This document shows, piece after piece, positions 39,701 to 48,672 of a stretch of DNA of 64,000 nt. Both the position numbers and the translations under genes were made by a program. Position 1 is the first letter of the stretch, and each line of letters begins with the position of its first letter. Location: positions 124,001 through 188,000 of the forward strand of contig JARBJD010000071.1 of the NCBI GenBank assembly GCA_033064195.1, written 5' to 3'. This DNA comes from Blattamonas nauphoetae. Its lineage: Eukaryota; Preaxostyla; Oxymonadida. The notes beneath the pieces are model-generated. The model was not told the DNA's origin. It saw only the letters and a list, made by a program, of their open reading frames with translations, and made no database searches.

Positions 39701-42118
39701 TTTCCTTTCCAGCGTGATTTCGTAATTCTGGTTGGCTTTCAGAAGTCGAGATGAGAACGAAAGTGTGACTGTTGTCTTTGTGTCGTTCAGACCACTCAAT
39801 TCAATGCTGGTCAGACGAGCTGCGAGTGGAATTGTGAAATAAAGTGGCGATGGGATTGAGACCACAATCGATGCATCGTTCTTCTTCTTTCCACTCATGA
39901 TCACAAACATTTGATTCTCCATCCATCCCGAACTCCCTCCAATCACTCCCAAATCAATCGTTGCTTTGTTGTCAGAGAATGATGCTTCGAGTATCGATCC
40001 ATTCTGAAGAATCAACTTGAATGGCTCATCCACCAAATCTGACCCTTCCACGATCAACAATGCGTGAGTGTGGCTTTCGTCCAGAACACACTCTGCAGAT
40101 GTCAATGTGGGATACTTGATGAACACATCAGAAAACGAGAAAGCGTGGTTGGGGAGAGAAGCAGCGACGAGTTTGTAGTCTTCGAGAGGAAGTTGGAGCA
40201 GGTCAGTCTCTCCAATGTTCGCTGTGCATCGCCCACTTTTCGATGATTCAATTGTGAACAGTAACAATCGACCAATGTTTGGTGCCTTTGTTGCATCTGT
40301 CCGTGCTGTCCCTTCCGAGTTCGAAACCAAAACAAGAAGTGATCCAGTCACTACCTTGTCCAATTTCACTACAATCTCAGTTGTTGTCGAGGTTGTTGGT
40401 TCATAGATTAGTGACAGGATTGTTGTGGTTTCAGTTGGATCTGGCAAAACATCATCCACTGCAATGTCTGTTGGAAAGATTCGACTCTCTTTTGGGGTTG
40501 ACGTGGAAGCACAGTTGGACACTGTTGCGAGAGAGACTGTTGGGAATACAAAGTCGAACAATAAATCATGTCCATTTCCTGTCGCAGCCACACATTCTCG
40601 AAATCGGAGAGAATTGAGTTGGATGGAGGAGCAGAAATTGAATTGGATTGCTCCACTCCCCCCTCTTTCCCAAGTCGAATCATTTGTCGAACAATTCCTG
40701 AAGAGACAGTTGGACAATTCAGTATTCGATTCTAGAGAACTCCAAGAGTAGATAAGAATTGCACCTCCACCTCTTGTTGTTCGAGAATCAAGAAACACGC
40801 AGTCAGAAATGGTGAGTGCTTCCATTCCCGAGAGATAGAGTGACCCGCCATGATTTGTATTGGACGAACACTTGACGAATGATGACGAAGAGACGGTGAG
40901 CGATGATGGGGTGTCAATTGGATGATATAGGATCGCTCCGCCACAGCCACTCGGTGCAGAACACGAGTGGAACGAGCACGAATCAATCTCCAAAGAGGCC
41001 GCTACGCGGAACAAAAAAATAGCTCCTCCATCATAAGTGGTTGATGAGCATCCTTTGAAAGTGCAGAGGGAGAAGAGGTGGAGAGTATTAGCGGTGGTGA
41101 TCTCTGTCTGTACTACGAAATGTTCCTTTGAATGGTCAGTCGTTGTAGTTGTACAGTGTGTGAAGGATGTGTTCGAGCAAAGAACTGATCCTCCCAAATT
41201 CAGGTCGCGAATCCCTGTCCCATAAAGATGGTTCGTGCAAAGAGAGACACAACTCCCAATCATCTTTTGCGAGACTGACCAACTATTCCCAAAATCACTT
41301 CCTCCTTCCTTCACTCTTCCACTTCCAGAGGAGCTTGTCGTGTTCAAAAGCAATGACGACGACAGTGTTGTCGTCATCGAACACCCATCTGTCACAGTTT
41401 GTCCCAATCCACAAAAATCAAACAGCGCTCCACTTCCACCAATCAGACAAGCATCACAAACTGAAATCTCAGATCCCATCACCAACACTTCTGTTCCGAG
41501 CCAACATGATTCCTGATTGCGTGACGTCCAAGAATCACAGCCAGACAGGCTCGTGAGAGGCAGAATTGATGGAAAACACGATGAAGTGTGCGAGCAGGCA
41601 ATAATTGTGATTGAACTACTTTTCCCCGAATCTCCTCCAATAATCACAAAAGGCGTCCGGTCCGAGTTCGAGATCACCCGACTCCCCCCAATCCGAAGAC
41701 AAGATCCACAAATCGATGCGATCGACGAACCAACTGACCCACATTCGAATGTGAGTTCCGACATCCAAATTGTCGAGTTCGAGATTCGGAAAAGTTGATT
41801 CTGCTTGTCTTCCTTTTCATCTGCAAATCCGTTCGATTCTGAATGGTCTGAGAAATCTTCATTGTTAGTTGTTGATGATGGAAAGATTGCTGATTGGTTT
41901 CCAATCATATTCATGGATGTTGATGTGATTTCAAAGTCTGAGACGTGATATCGGCCATTTGGAAGCACTATGTCGGATTTTGTGCCGAGTTCATTGATGT
42001 TTTTGGTGTCTCCTTGTTGTTCGAGGATTGTGTTCAACGGAAGCAGTGTTGGGGAGGGAATTTGAGGATGCGACTTTGAGATGGTCAGGAGGACAAGTAG
42101 GAGGCAGATGAATCGCAT
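36761..42118 (-). CDS. Beta-helix / Ig-like-repeat receptor with cytoplasmic pseudokinase, 1785 residues
   Basis: The ATG at 42118 is chosen because it starts a signal peptide (MRFICLLLVLLTISKSHP); the frame is open 50 codons further. Residues about 30-560 are Ser/Thr/Asn-rich with right-handed beta-helix strands (CTFKGCSSTTYDGGAI, SSSFVKCSSNTNHGGSL). About 600-1100 hold repeated Ig/TIG-like modules (VTLKGSGFVLREFYTVSVSG). A second beta-helix block follows to about 1330. One transmembrane helix lies near 1466-1490 (WWIPVIISLSCALLVSLVIV) with basic residues after it. The cytoplasmic part (about 1555-1770) is kinase-like: WMAPEVLQ is kept, but the catalytic loop reads SPHWVLFD, VAFGE replaces DFG and no VAIK lysine is seen, so it is probably a pseudokinase. 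Likely a surface receptor or adhesin. Uninterrupted in one exon. Confidence 0.85.
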   Translation of the reverse strand: MRFICLLLVLLTISKSHPQIPSPTLLPLNTILEQQGDTKNINELGTKSDIVLPNGRYHVSDFEITSTSMNMIGNQSAIFPSSTTNNEDFSDHSESNGFADEKEDKQNQLFRISNSTIWMSELTFECGSVGSSIASICGSCLRIGGSRVISNSDRTPFVIIGGDSGKSSSITIIACSHTSSCFPSILPLTSLSGCDSWTSRNQESCWLGTEVLVMGSEISVCDACLIGGSGALFDFCGLGQTVTDGCSMTTTLSSSLLLNTTSSSGSGRVKEGGSDFGNSWSVSQKMIGSCVSLCTNHLYGTGIRDLNLGGSVLCSNTSFTHCTTTTTDHSKEHFVVQTEITTANTLHLFSLCTFKGCSSTTYDGGAIFLFRVAASLEIDSCSFHSCSAPSGCGGAILYHPIDTPSSLTVSSSSFVKCSSNTNHGGSLYLSGMEALTISDCVFLDSRTTRGGGAILIYSWSSLESNTELSNCLFRNCSTNDSTWERGGSGAIQFNFCSSIQLNSLRFRECVAATGNGHDLLFDFVFPTVSLATVSNCASTSTPKESRIFPTDIAVDDVLPDPTETTTILSLIYEPTTSTTTEIVVKLDKVVTGSLLVLVSNSEGTARTDATKAPNIGRLLLFTIESSKSGRCTANIGETDLLQLPLEDYKLVAASLPNHAFSFSDVFIKYPTLTSAECVLDESHTHALLIVEGSDLVDEPFKLILQNGSILEASFSDNKATIDLGVIGGSSGWMENQMFVIMSGKKKNDASIVVSIPSPLYFTIPLAARLTSIELSGLNDTKTTVTLSFSSRLLKANQNYEITLERKDGSEEVVIDLATDNNGLLSDQTVKLYPSNGNMEGWKNSIGFGEEYEVIGVSAKMGDTDYPIQFSPILLKMPIEPVRLTSASCTNHDPDRTLVTLKGSGFVLREFYTVSVSGYPIGSPSTPSSSLHNTSFVVNATTSTEATSSPLQLHPTEGSQLKYEYSYTIVGISNGSVEGVVHSVVFETQDDIKRDEALITKIEVVLANSLNTSVVIEVSGMNLPSETVGSLTLNTSFSFDVSFSSSSFGRSAVIELGVSGSLGFCSEYELTSLEDSNNQPIQISETTITTPPKPTKLSLCVCGNEERSGIEMSGADPENCNSIKSTWNRATSLRILDTTMRVVDSVDLSSPLIVTNRVPFNLISFQAKPATLRASPSSSHPSSVLVSVEEGGLCRLTLLTITADLSVSTFRLVSASKGTVVLQYCSISGTRQSESNSEDVSICGWSSGLIELFETDTELNGVMMKDIKVGGIWMRGGKLNITKCDFSQNGPSIADFPSARQNIHCEGEGVVTIRSLSEGDGTKNSRSAWLDVSECSIEGDEDITRSPLFVPTLNSTESKVEADKSGKQTVKVVGKTLIPCGLSLEVFEWDSSKNVEGRGEIVDLPTSTATQWNETEIVIPFPEGEVGKLNKKMELRGRLVFGNGERTSNWMVVSGLGSGNKSLGGTESKWWIPVIISLSCALLVSLVIVVCVCLLRKRHSTRKELSNEEMSPAQVEFDEKMEENDPITGQSNSALSSLPSVNDKQGSLFGQTRFANEEGIPLSQSYLEVIVCNENMERSVAVETDTLFNALHNPHSTRFVEKRKVSQAIAKGLVSLVEMNVIADVLTHLSPHWVLFDQNDRVSLKMRENQSVAFGESVIGEGGKKMSEDGQRWMAPEVLQEGWKLTKENADHGAVFSLGLVLCEIETGLVPFGEVDGATAQRRLASSEKPLMEKVRESMEAIILPCLSLDPSLRPTLKTVLSQLNALDSVPQPSNEKEGNVISKIG

Positions 42119-42772
42119 TTTGAAGTCGAAATACGGCCCAAAATACGTACGAACGCTTGGAACATTAGTGAGTATCCGAATATTAAGGCTGTACCAACGA
42201 GACAGTGACTTGATGAGTGTTACATCTCCGATGGCGGTACAGAAAACAGGGTTCCTGGAAGTCATCATCGGATAATGTCTGATGTTTCAACTTATGGCAA
42301 GATGATCACAGAAGTGTTGGTTTAGAACGGCTGAAAAGAATCATTCGACGCATGATTCAGATTTCGTTCAGAGACCCGTTCTGACAGAAGTTGCAATTGT
42401 TATCCATCAAAAACTGAATAACATCATACAGTAAAGCATGCGATGGATGGAGTCATGATCTGTTTGAGATCGAAGTGAAAGCTGTGAATAAATGAAAGTT
42501 ATGGTTCTCGCTATTTTTGATTGATGAAAAGCGGACTGGTTCGAGTAGTTTGTGATATTCATCCCATTTCTGCTTCAAACCGCAGAAAAACCGTTTCTGT
42601 AGGAGAATTGATCAAAAATCTCTTTTTTCTCAAAACGAGGAAATGCAATGTTCATCGAGTATGGTGATGAAATGGCACGTGTTAAACAAAGAAACGATGA
42701 AGAATAAATGCTTGCAAGATTGGTATATCGTCCAAAAACATATAATTGAATGTTGGAGAGATCCCATTGCCA
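42119..42772. other. Intergenic, nothing recognised
   Basis: It separates the receptor start from the end of the SH3-RRM gene. Only short frames are present. Confidence 0.4.
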
Positions 42773-43816
42773 CTAATATTGGTGTGGCGGCGGCGAAACG
42801 CTCTTCGGAGAAACCGACCCGCGTGAGGAACGATCAGGATCAGCGCGATATTCACGAACTTGGATGCGGTTCGAGAGGAAAGACAAAGTTCCGCTTTGGC
42901 TGATGGCGTGCTGCGCTTCGCGCACTGTCTTGAAATGCACAACTGCTGACACAGGCTGGCCGGGTTGGGAGGAGTGGACTTTCAGATTGGTGATGACAGA
43001 CGTTGGGAAGAGCGACACGACGATGTCTCTCGGAATCACTCCATTCGGAAGATTGGTCAAGAACACTGACTTTGATGTTGTTGAGACATGATTTTGGGAA
43101 TGGTTCGCTGGCGTATGGTCCGATCGAGTCGAAAACTGAACCGTCAGACCAGGTTGCTTTGCGATCCAGTGAGATCGATCTCTAAAGGCCGCATTGGCTG
43201 AACGTGCGTCTGGAAACACGATCGCACAACATTTGATGTTTCTGTTGTTCTTTGGGAAGAAGAGACTCACTTTTGTTGGATTGGCGGGATGGATCAATGT
43301 CCGGATGTCTGCTTCGGTGCAGGAAGGCGAGAAGGGAGCGAGATAGAGCTCCAAACGGTTGGGTTGATTGTGTTTGAGATTGAATTGAGTGTTATGGCCG
43401 TTGAAAGGCTGATTGACGAGATATGATTGGATCGTGTCAAGATCCGCTATCGACAGTATATCTATAAAGAATCGGAAGGTTGGGTGGTGGTGGGAAGGAG
43501 TCTGCGAATCGAAATAAAACACTTCCCCAAATTGCGAGAAGAAGGACTTGACATCGTCCTCGACTGTTGGTGATGGTTGTACATTGAGTAATTGGAGGGA
43601 CATCAGCCTCTCCTCTTGTTCAGGTATGCTTGGTGCAGGTGAAGGACCGAGGGCTCGTGTAAGGACATATCCAGTGAGCTGCGTGCCATGTTTCTGCGCG
43701 TACGTCCAGCCATTGGTGTCTTCGCCCAGGACTTCAACAATGTCACCTCTCAGAACGTTTAAACATTGTGTTCCATATTCAGATTGATAATCTTCAGTAA
43801 TTGTTCTTAACGACAT
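42773..43816 (-). CDS. SH3 plus three RRM-like domains, intact copy, 347 residues
   Basis: The ATG at 43816 (MSLRTITEDYQ) starts the SH3 domain (LRGDIVEVLGEDTNGWTY, TGYVLTRALGP; residues 1-60). RRM-like domains follow at about 75-150 (DDVKSFFSQFGEVFYFD), 155-235 (LELYLAPFSPSCTEAD, CAIVFPDARSANAAF) and 250-325 (SVFLTNLPNGVIPRD, VSAVVHFKTVREAQHA). It ends in a short Ser/Pro tail (SPKSVSPPPHQY). It is the only complete copy in the window with a normal ATG and no disruption. Aromatic RNP-1 residues are poorly kept, so some RRM folds may bind protein rather than RNA. The fusion of SH3 to RRM is unusual. Confidence 0.85.
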   Translation of the reverse strand: MSLRTITEDYQSEYGTQCLNVLRGDIVEVLGEDTNGWTYAQKHGTQLTGYVLTRALGPSPAPSIPEQEERLMSLQLLNVQPSPTVEDDVKSFFSQFGEVFYFDSQTPSHHHPTFRFFIDILSIADLDTIQSYLVNQPFNGHNTQFNLKHNQPNRLELYLAPFSPSCTEADIRTLIHPANPTKVSLFFPKNNRNIKCCAIVFPDARSANAAFRDRSHWIAKQPGLTVQFSTRSDHTPANHSQNHVSTTSKSVFLTNLPNGVIPRDIVVSLFPTSVITNLKVHSSQPGQPVSAVVHFKTVREAQHAISQSGTLSFLSNRIQVREYRADPDRSSRGSVSPKSVSPPPHQY

Positions 43817-44394
43817 ATGAATTAGATCTGAACCCATACCAAATTTCTCAGGTCTTCTTGACAATTCAAACGCCCCAAAACTGTTTTCGGATTCTTAATT
43901 GCTTGAAGGATTTGCAAAATGACGGAAATCAACGCTAACATCGTCTATATCTTCCAGAAATGAAGAAAAATGAAAAATGATGTAAAAGATGATGTTCTCA
44001 TCAATTTGCTCGCTACATCGACGCCAAAATGCAGAATCGGCGCAAGAAAAGGCTGATTGTCGGACGTACATGTTGGTTTCAGTTCTTTGACGAGATCAGT
44101 ACGTGGCGGTCGTGGTGGAATCAATCGAAGAATCAAAGATTATGATGACGTGCTCCGCCTATTCTGCTTCGATAAATGCTTTGACTTGGCATGGAATATA
44201 TCTCTTTGTTCATCTCGTCGACTGCTGGCTCTTCTGCGCATTTTTCTCGATGACCGTCCATCACCCCTCGAGAATAGTTGAGGCTGTGATTGAACACATC
44301 ATGTCATGGTCAGAATTGATTCTGGGATGAAGGTGCTCGGAGTGATAGTGATGAGAGAAAGGATTGATGGGGAGTGGAAGTAGGTTTCGTCTCC
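43817..44394. other. Intergenic, nothing recognised
   Basis: Only short frames; no repeat or RNA structure is seen. Confidence 0.35.
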
Positions 44395-45498
44395 TCAGTT
44401 GATGTGATTGACTATGTTATCGTCATCAAGTTCCAGAACGTTCCATCCCAAAAATTGACAAGAATCGAATGTGTATATCTGAGTCAATTCACCGTATTGG
44501 GAATTGACATCATTTCTAAGGCGTTGTTCAAGTTCGTTCTCCCGACCTTCAGATGTCAGAGATTCGATGGCAATTGATGTATATGGTTTGATATCCTGTT
44601 CCTCCATATTCCATTCTTCCAATACGCTGTGAACACTGAAGATAGAATTCTGAACAATCTTTTCCGATGTGACGTTCGAGAGGCAGGTCATAAGTACCAT
44701 TGAAATTGGTAGAGACATAATAAAATTTAAGGTTGGCAGATAAAACGGTCCAATGGAGAGTATTTGTTGGTATAGTTCCAAAATAGCAGCGAATTTCTTG
44801 TTAATGAGAATGTGTCTCCAATTTCGTGAGAGACTGAGAATGTAATCCTTTGAAGGAATGAGTATTCGGTTCAGAAGGAGCTCGTAGATCTTATGTTGGC
44901 TGGGAGCATCTGAAATATCGCAACTTCTGAGTATCATGGCTGTTCCGGGAAGGAGGAATCGTTCCAGGACGAGTATTGTCGAGCGATGGATGTTGATATA
45001 AACGCTTGAGGAATAAGTGTAAGGAGATATGGTGTTCAATAGCCTGGAAATGAGATCAGTTTCGATGAGGTTCAGGTGGATAGCTGTTGACATCTGGGCA
45101 ATGATGGATTTGAGATAATCGAGTGACGCTCTTGATATGATGGGATTTGACGAAGAAACAAGAATTAAAAACGAGTCAGTAAAGTGGGGAGCGGAGTCAA
45201 GGCGTGATGGAAGGGTATCAATTGGAAAATGGGTCCATTTTTCTTTACAAGAACTCGGTGCGATTTGTGTGAAAAAATTGACTGCTTTCTGTTCTTCAAT
45301 AGCATTAAAATAGTGTTTGTGTTTCACAAGCTCAACCAACGAGTTGAAGATGTCAGATCTTGCTTGGGATGTGAGGGTGTCGTTGTGGTTCCAGTCCCGG
45401 AATGGCAAAAAGGTATCGGAAGGTAAATCATTGGAAAGGGTAACAGCAGATGGAGGATAGCTCGAGACAGAGTTAGAATCGAATGTAACACTGTTCAT
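44395..45498 (-). CDS. Helical-repeat protein, 367 residues
   Basis: From the in-frame ATG at 45498 (MNSVTFDSNSVSS). It is the same architecture as 34827-35906 but strongly diverged: LPFRDWNHNDTLTSQARSDI matches FLSWDGETIASLKEASALF in position, EEQKAVNFFTQIAP matches QQEDAVFLLEVLRP, LLLNRILIPSKDYI matches VVLPSKWYLRELL, and LTSEGRENELEQRL matches LSVEGIEDEIEQ. Helical throughout, with no catalytic motif. The frame is open 20 codons upstream without another ATG, so the start is moderately sure. Confidence 0.7.
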   Translation of the reverse strand: MNSVTFDSNSVSSYPPSAVTLSNDLPSDTFLPFRDWNHNDTLTSQARSDIFNSLVELVKHKHYFNAIEEQKAVNFFTQIAPSSCKEKWTHFPIDTLPSRLDSAPHFTDSFLILVSSSNPIISRASLDYLKSIIAQMSTAIHLNLIETDLISRLLNTISPYTYSSSVYINIHRSTILVLERFLLPGTAMILRSCDISDAPSQHKIYELLLNRILIPSKDYILSLSRNWRHILINKKFAAILELYQQILSIGPFYLPTLNFIMSLPISMVLMTCLSNVTSEKIVQNSIFSVHSVLEEWNMEEQDIKPYTSIAIESLTSEGRENELEQRLRNDVNSQYGELTQIYTFDSCQFLGWNVLELDDDNIVNHIN

Positions 45499-45744
45499 TC
45501 TGATTGAATGTTGATCGGCCCATACAACTTCTGAAGGGATGTTCTCAGAGTGATTCAAGAGGTTTTCACCCCCACGTAGAATTAATCAATAATCTCACCA
45601 GATCCATTTATAAAACAAATCAATACATATCGTGCGCCAAATAAAACGAGAAAGATAAAAACAGTGACTTGAAGAAGAAATCAACGTGGAAAAAAACTCG
45701 AATACGTGGAGATGTCCGAAAAAAGAGGGGAATCTTGCGCGTTC

Positions 45745-46880
45745 TCATATTCTCATCGGTTTGTTGAGTGATGTTTGAAAACTTGGTGGCGTTCTCAAAT
45801 CCGCCTGCAAAACCGAGAAATTGGGTGCAGTTGTGTGTATCATCTCCACATGTTCAGCAATGACTGGTGGAAGAACAGGAGTATTCAGATAAGGGGAAGG
45901 ATCTGTCGCTGGTTTGATGACTGCGACTTTGATAGGTGTTGGCTGTTCAAGGGGAATAGAACGTTTGTGATGGTCTGAACTGCGGTGTTTCGACCGTGAA
46001 ACTTTCATCCGAGGTTGGAAAGCGGGGGCGTCAACCATTGTGCTTGTGATCGCTTTCGTCTTCTCTGTTGACTTTGACGAGATGAGAAAATGAGGTTCGG
46101 GATCGTTTGATGGATCTCGTTCAAGAGCTGATCTATTATAAGGACAATATTTTGGCAGTTCGTGAATTTGTGCCCCCTCAGCAACTGTCAACGTTGAGTA
46201 AATCCTCCCACTTGCCGCTTTCGTGCATGTTATATAATCCCCCAAATGATCGCATGGATCGGCCTTATGGGAAGAAAATTCGTTTTTACGGTCTTCTTCA
46301 GATGCGATCGATGCACTGATTGGGCGACCGAACCACATATGCCCATTCAGAGTCTGGACAGTGATTTCTGACGACCGAAGGCAAGAAAACAAAAGAAGGG
46401 CGTCAATCGAACTCCCACTTGGGACCATCATGCAACCATTGCAGCAGCCACCAGTTTGTGGGTCGAGGAGAGATTCGATCAAAGCTTGGATTTTGCCAGC
46501 TGAGACCTTCGGGTGGAGGTTGCGGAGCCATACTGCTGTGTCTTGTAAGGATCTTCGGGGATCTAGGAGGTTGGTTGGTTCGAATGAGACTTTGCCAATT
46601 TCAAGTTGCGAAAAAAGGTTTTCAAGCTTGAGAAACGCTGTAATGGCGTCAGCATGCGTACGATACGTGACAAGTACATCGGATGCTTCGTCAATGGCAA
46701 CAGTTTCTGTGAATTGGAAGTCGAGAGTTGGAATCTTTGAAAGTGGACAAAAAAGTAAGATGAAAATATTAACAGGAAAAGGGAAGAAAAACCCCTGTTA
46801 GAGCTTCAAAGGTGTGTTTTGAATTGGCACCTTCGTTGACAATGGGACCTACCCTCAGAATCACTCGGTTGTCAGCGAGA
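45745..46880 (-). CDS. RNA-binding protein with two RRM domains
   Basis: The long exon 46734-45745 joins in phase, through a 58-base intron (46735-46792), to an upstream exon reading NRVILRVGPIVNEG and FEALTG. RRM1 spans this junction (VAIDEASDVLVTYRTHADAI is its third and fourth strands). RRM2 starts TAVWLRNLHPKVSAGKIQAL and ends QTLNGHMWFGRPISASIAS. The C-terminal half is Ser/Lys/Pro-rich and disordered. The ATG was not found; the first exon may lie upstream, close to the breakpoint of the right arm at 47111. Role in RNA processing or translation is inferred from domains only. Confidence 0.6.
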
Positions 46881-47261
46881 TGTCGTTCGAGTGATACTCT
46901 ACGATCAGAGAGACAAGAGGACAGGAAATGAAGCGAAAAAGTGAGAATAATCGAAGAAAAAAAGGAGAATACTCCTCAGAAAGTGTTGATTCATTGATGA
47001 ATGAGGGAACATAAGGCTGCGGAAACAGATAACATGAGATATTGTACGAAAGAGATAAAATACCAGAAAAAGGCCGTAACGACATCTACTCTCATTCAGA
47101 GACGTAGAAGTTGAGAGAATGGATGCGTTTCTTGACATATACACGTTGTCGGATGTTTGGGGAATGGAAGATGGAGAAAAGTTGGTTTGATCATGATAAA
47201 CAAGTGAAATGTGATGCATCCACCACTCTGAAATGAAAGCAGTTATGATTGATGTTCGTGA

Positions 47262-47338
47262 GCTCCAATGGTGTAAGGCGCACGCAACAATTTCATTCTG
47301 ATGATGTTGAGGACTTGGTTCAATTCCAGGTTGGAGCA
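47262..47338 (+). tRNA. tRNA-like gene with an oversized anticodon loop (right arm)
   Basis: It is identical over all 77 bases to the left-arm copy, while the flanking 30 bases differ at several positions. It has the same 7-bp acceptor stem, A and B boxes, 15-base loop on a 5-bp anticodon stem, and T5 at 47342-47346. The identity against diverging flanks argues for constraint, hence for a working RNA polymerase III gene. Confidence 0.55.
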
Positions 47339-47360
47339 TCCTTTTTGTCGCCATTTCAAC

Positions 47361-48440
47361 CTAATCGGGATCTGCATTCAGAGGCAAGTTCCCCCCACGT
47401 CCCCAAATGAAATTCTCCGAATAGTTCGAAATGTCTTTCGCATAATCCACACCGTCGGTGGCTGTCCGTTGCTCAATCTCGTCTTCAATGCCCTCGACAG
47501 AGAGACACATCAGCAGACGATCAAAATAATGGTGATCATCTCCTGCTTTGTTCTGCCAGTTTTTGACTGTGAATGAGAGATTGATGATGATTCGCGAGAT
47601 GGCGTTGTCGGCTTCAACGAAAGCGAGCGTGCTCGTAAGAAATGCAGGGAGCGACAACTCCATCACAACAGCAAACATCGGCGGATAGTAAACACTGGTA
47701 AGTGCAAGGTCGATCTCAAAATGTACAAAGTTCTTCAGATCTTCTGATTTTGAGATCGAATATCGATTGGCCAATAGTTCGCGTAGAAACCATTTTGACG
47801 GGAGAACAACGTGTTGGAGGACAGTGTCGCGAACAGGGATTTGATCAGAGCGAGTTGGAAGGTTCAGAGTCTTCATCCATTGTGGGAGGCCGATCCGAAG
47901 CAAGAATGGGATAACTACCAGTAAATGGGTGCTGATGATTTCCTTGTGCGGAACAGGGAGAGTCGGACCTTTCAGAAGGGCCAGGATCTCGGCAATAATA
48001 TTGGTTTCCATCAACTGTCGCTTGATCGGGAATGGTTGGCTGATAAAGATGCGTCGAAAGATTTGCATCGCGTTTTCAACAATATTTTGATTGGATGATG
48101 TCAATAGAATGCAGATCGAATCACAGAGCCCTTGAATCGATCCTTTTGGGGATGGAGCGAGACTCTTCAACACTTCGTCTTCGGTCAGAAGAGTCTGATA
48201 TCCTGGCCTCAGAACTTCTAGAAGGAACACAGCGTCCTCCTGCTGTGCCAGCGTCATCGTCACTTCATCTTTAACCAGTTCGACAAGGGACATAAAGAGG
48301 GCTGAGGCTTCTTTCAATGATGAGATCGTTTCGCCATCCCAACTCAGAAATGTGCGATGGATGGGTGATTGATGAGGTGAATATGACCGATCTTGTAGGA
48401 CAGCGTCTTGTAGTGAAGAATTTGATCGTGTTGATGTCAT
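47361..48440 (-). CDS. Helical-repeat protein, 359 residues (right-arm copy)
   Basis: From ATG 48440 (MTSTRSNSSLQDAV) to the stop at 47361, 1080 bases, equal in length and nearly identical to 34827-35906. Differences are scattered single residues such as ISSLKEA for IASLKEA and WFLRELLANR for WYLRELLVNR. It is intact. The stop lies 22 bases from the tRNA-like gene, which runs in the opposite direction. Confidence 0.7.
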   Translation of the reverse strand: MTSTRSNSSLQDAVLQDRSYSPHQSPIHRTFLSWDGETISSLKEASALFMSLVELVKDEVTMTLAQQEDAVFLLEVLRPGYQTLLTEDEVLKSLAPSPKGSIQGLCDSICILLTSSNQNIVENAMQIFRRIFISQPFPIKRQLMETNIIAEILALLKGPTLPVPHKEIISTHLLVVIPFLLRIGLPQWMKTLNLPTRSDQIPVRDTVLQHVVLPSKWFLRELLANRYSISKSEDLKNFVHFEIDLALTSVYYPPMFAVVMELSLPAFLTSTLAFVEADNAISRIIINLSFTVKNWQNKAGDDHHYFDRLLMCLSVEGIEDEIEQRTATDGVDYAKDISNYSENFIWGRGGNLPLNADPD

Positions 48441-48672
48441 CTTGATGAAACTTGATGAAAGTTTGATCGAACCAACGAGTCTGATCAGGCTCATCGATTC
48501 CGACAAACCACGCCTATACAAGTTCTGCCCACCTCCTTGATGACAATGATTCTATCTGGGATCAAAAATCTGTAAGAATAAAACAGTCGAGATGACATGA
48601 TGATTTCTTGAAGAGTAGTGAAGTGATTGCGACAAAGAATTCAATTTTGGGAAGAATGCTGCTTGTGATTGG

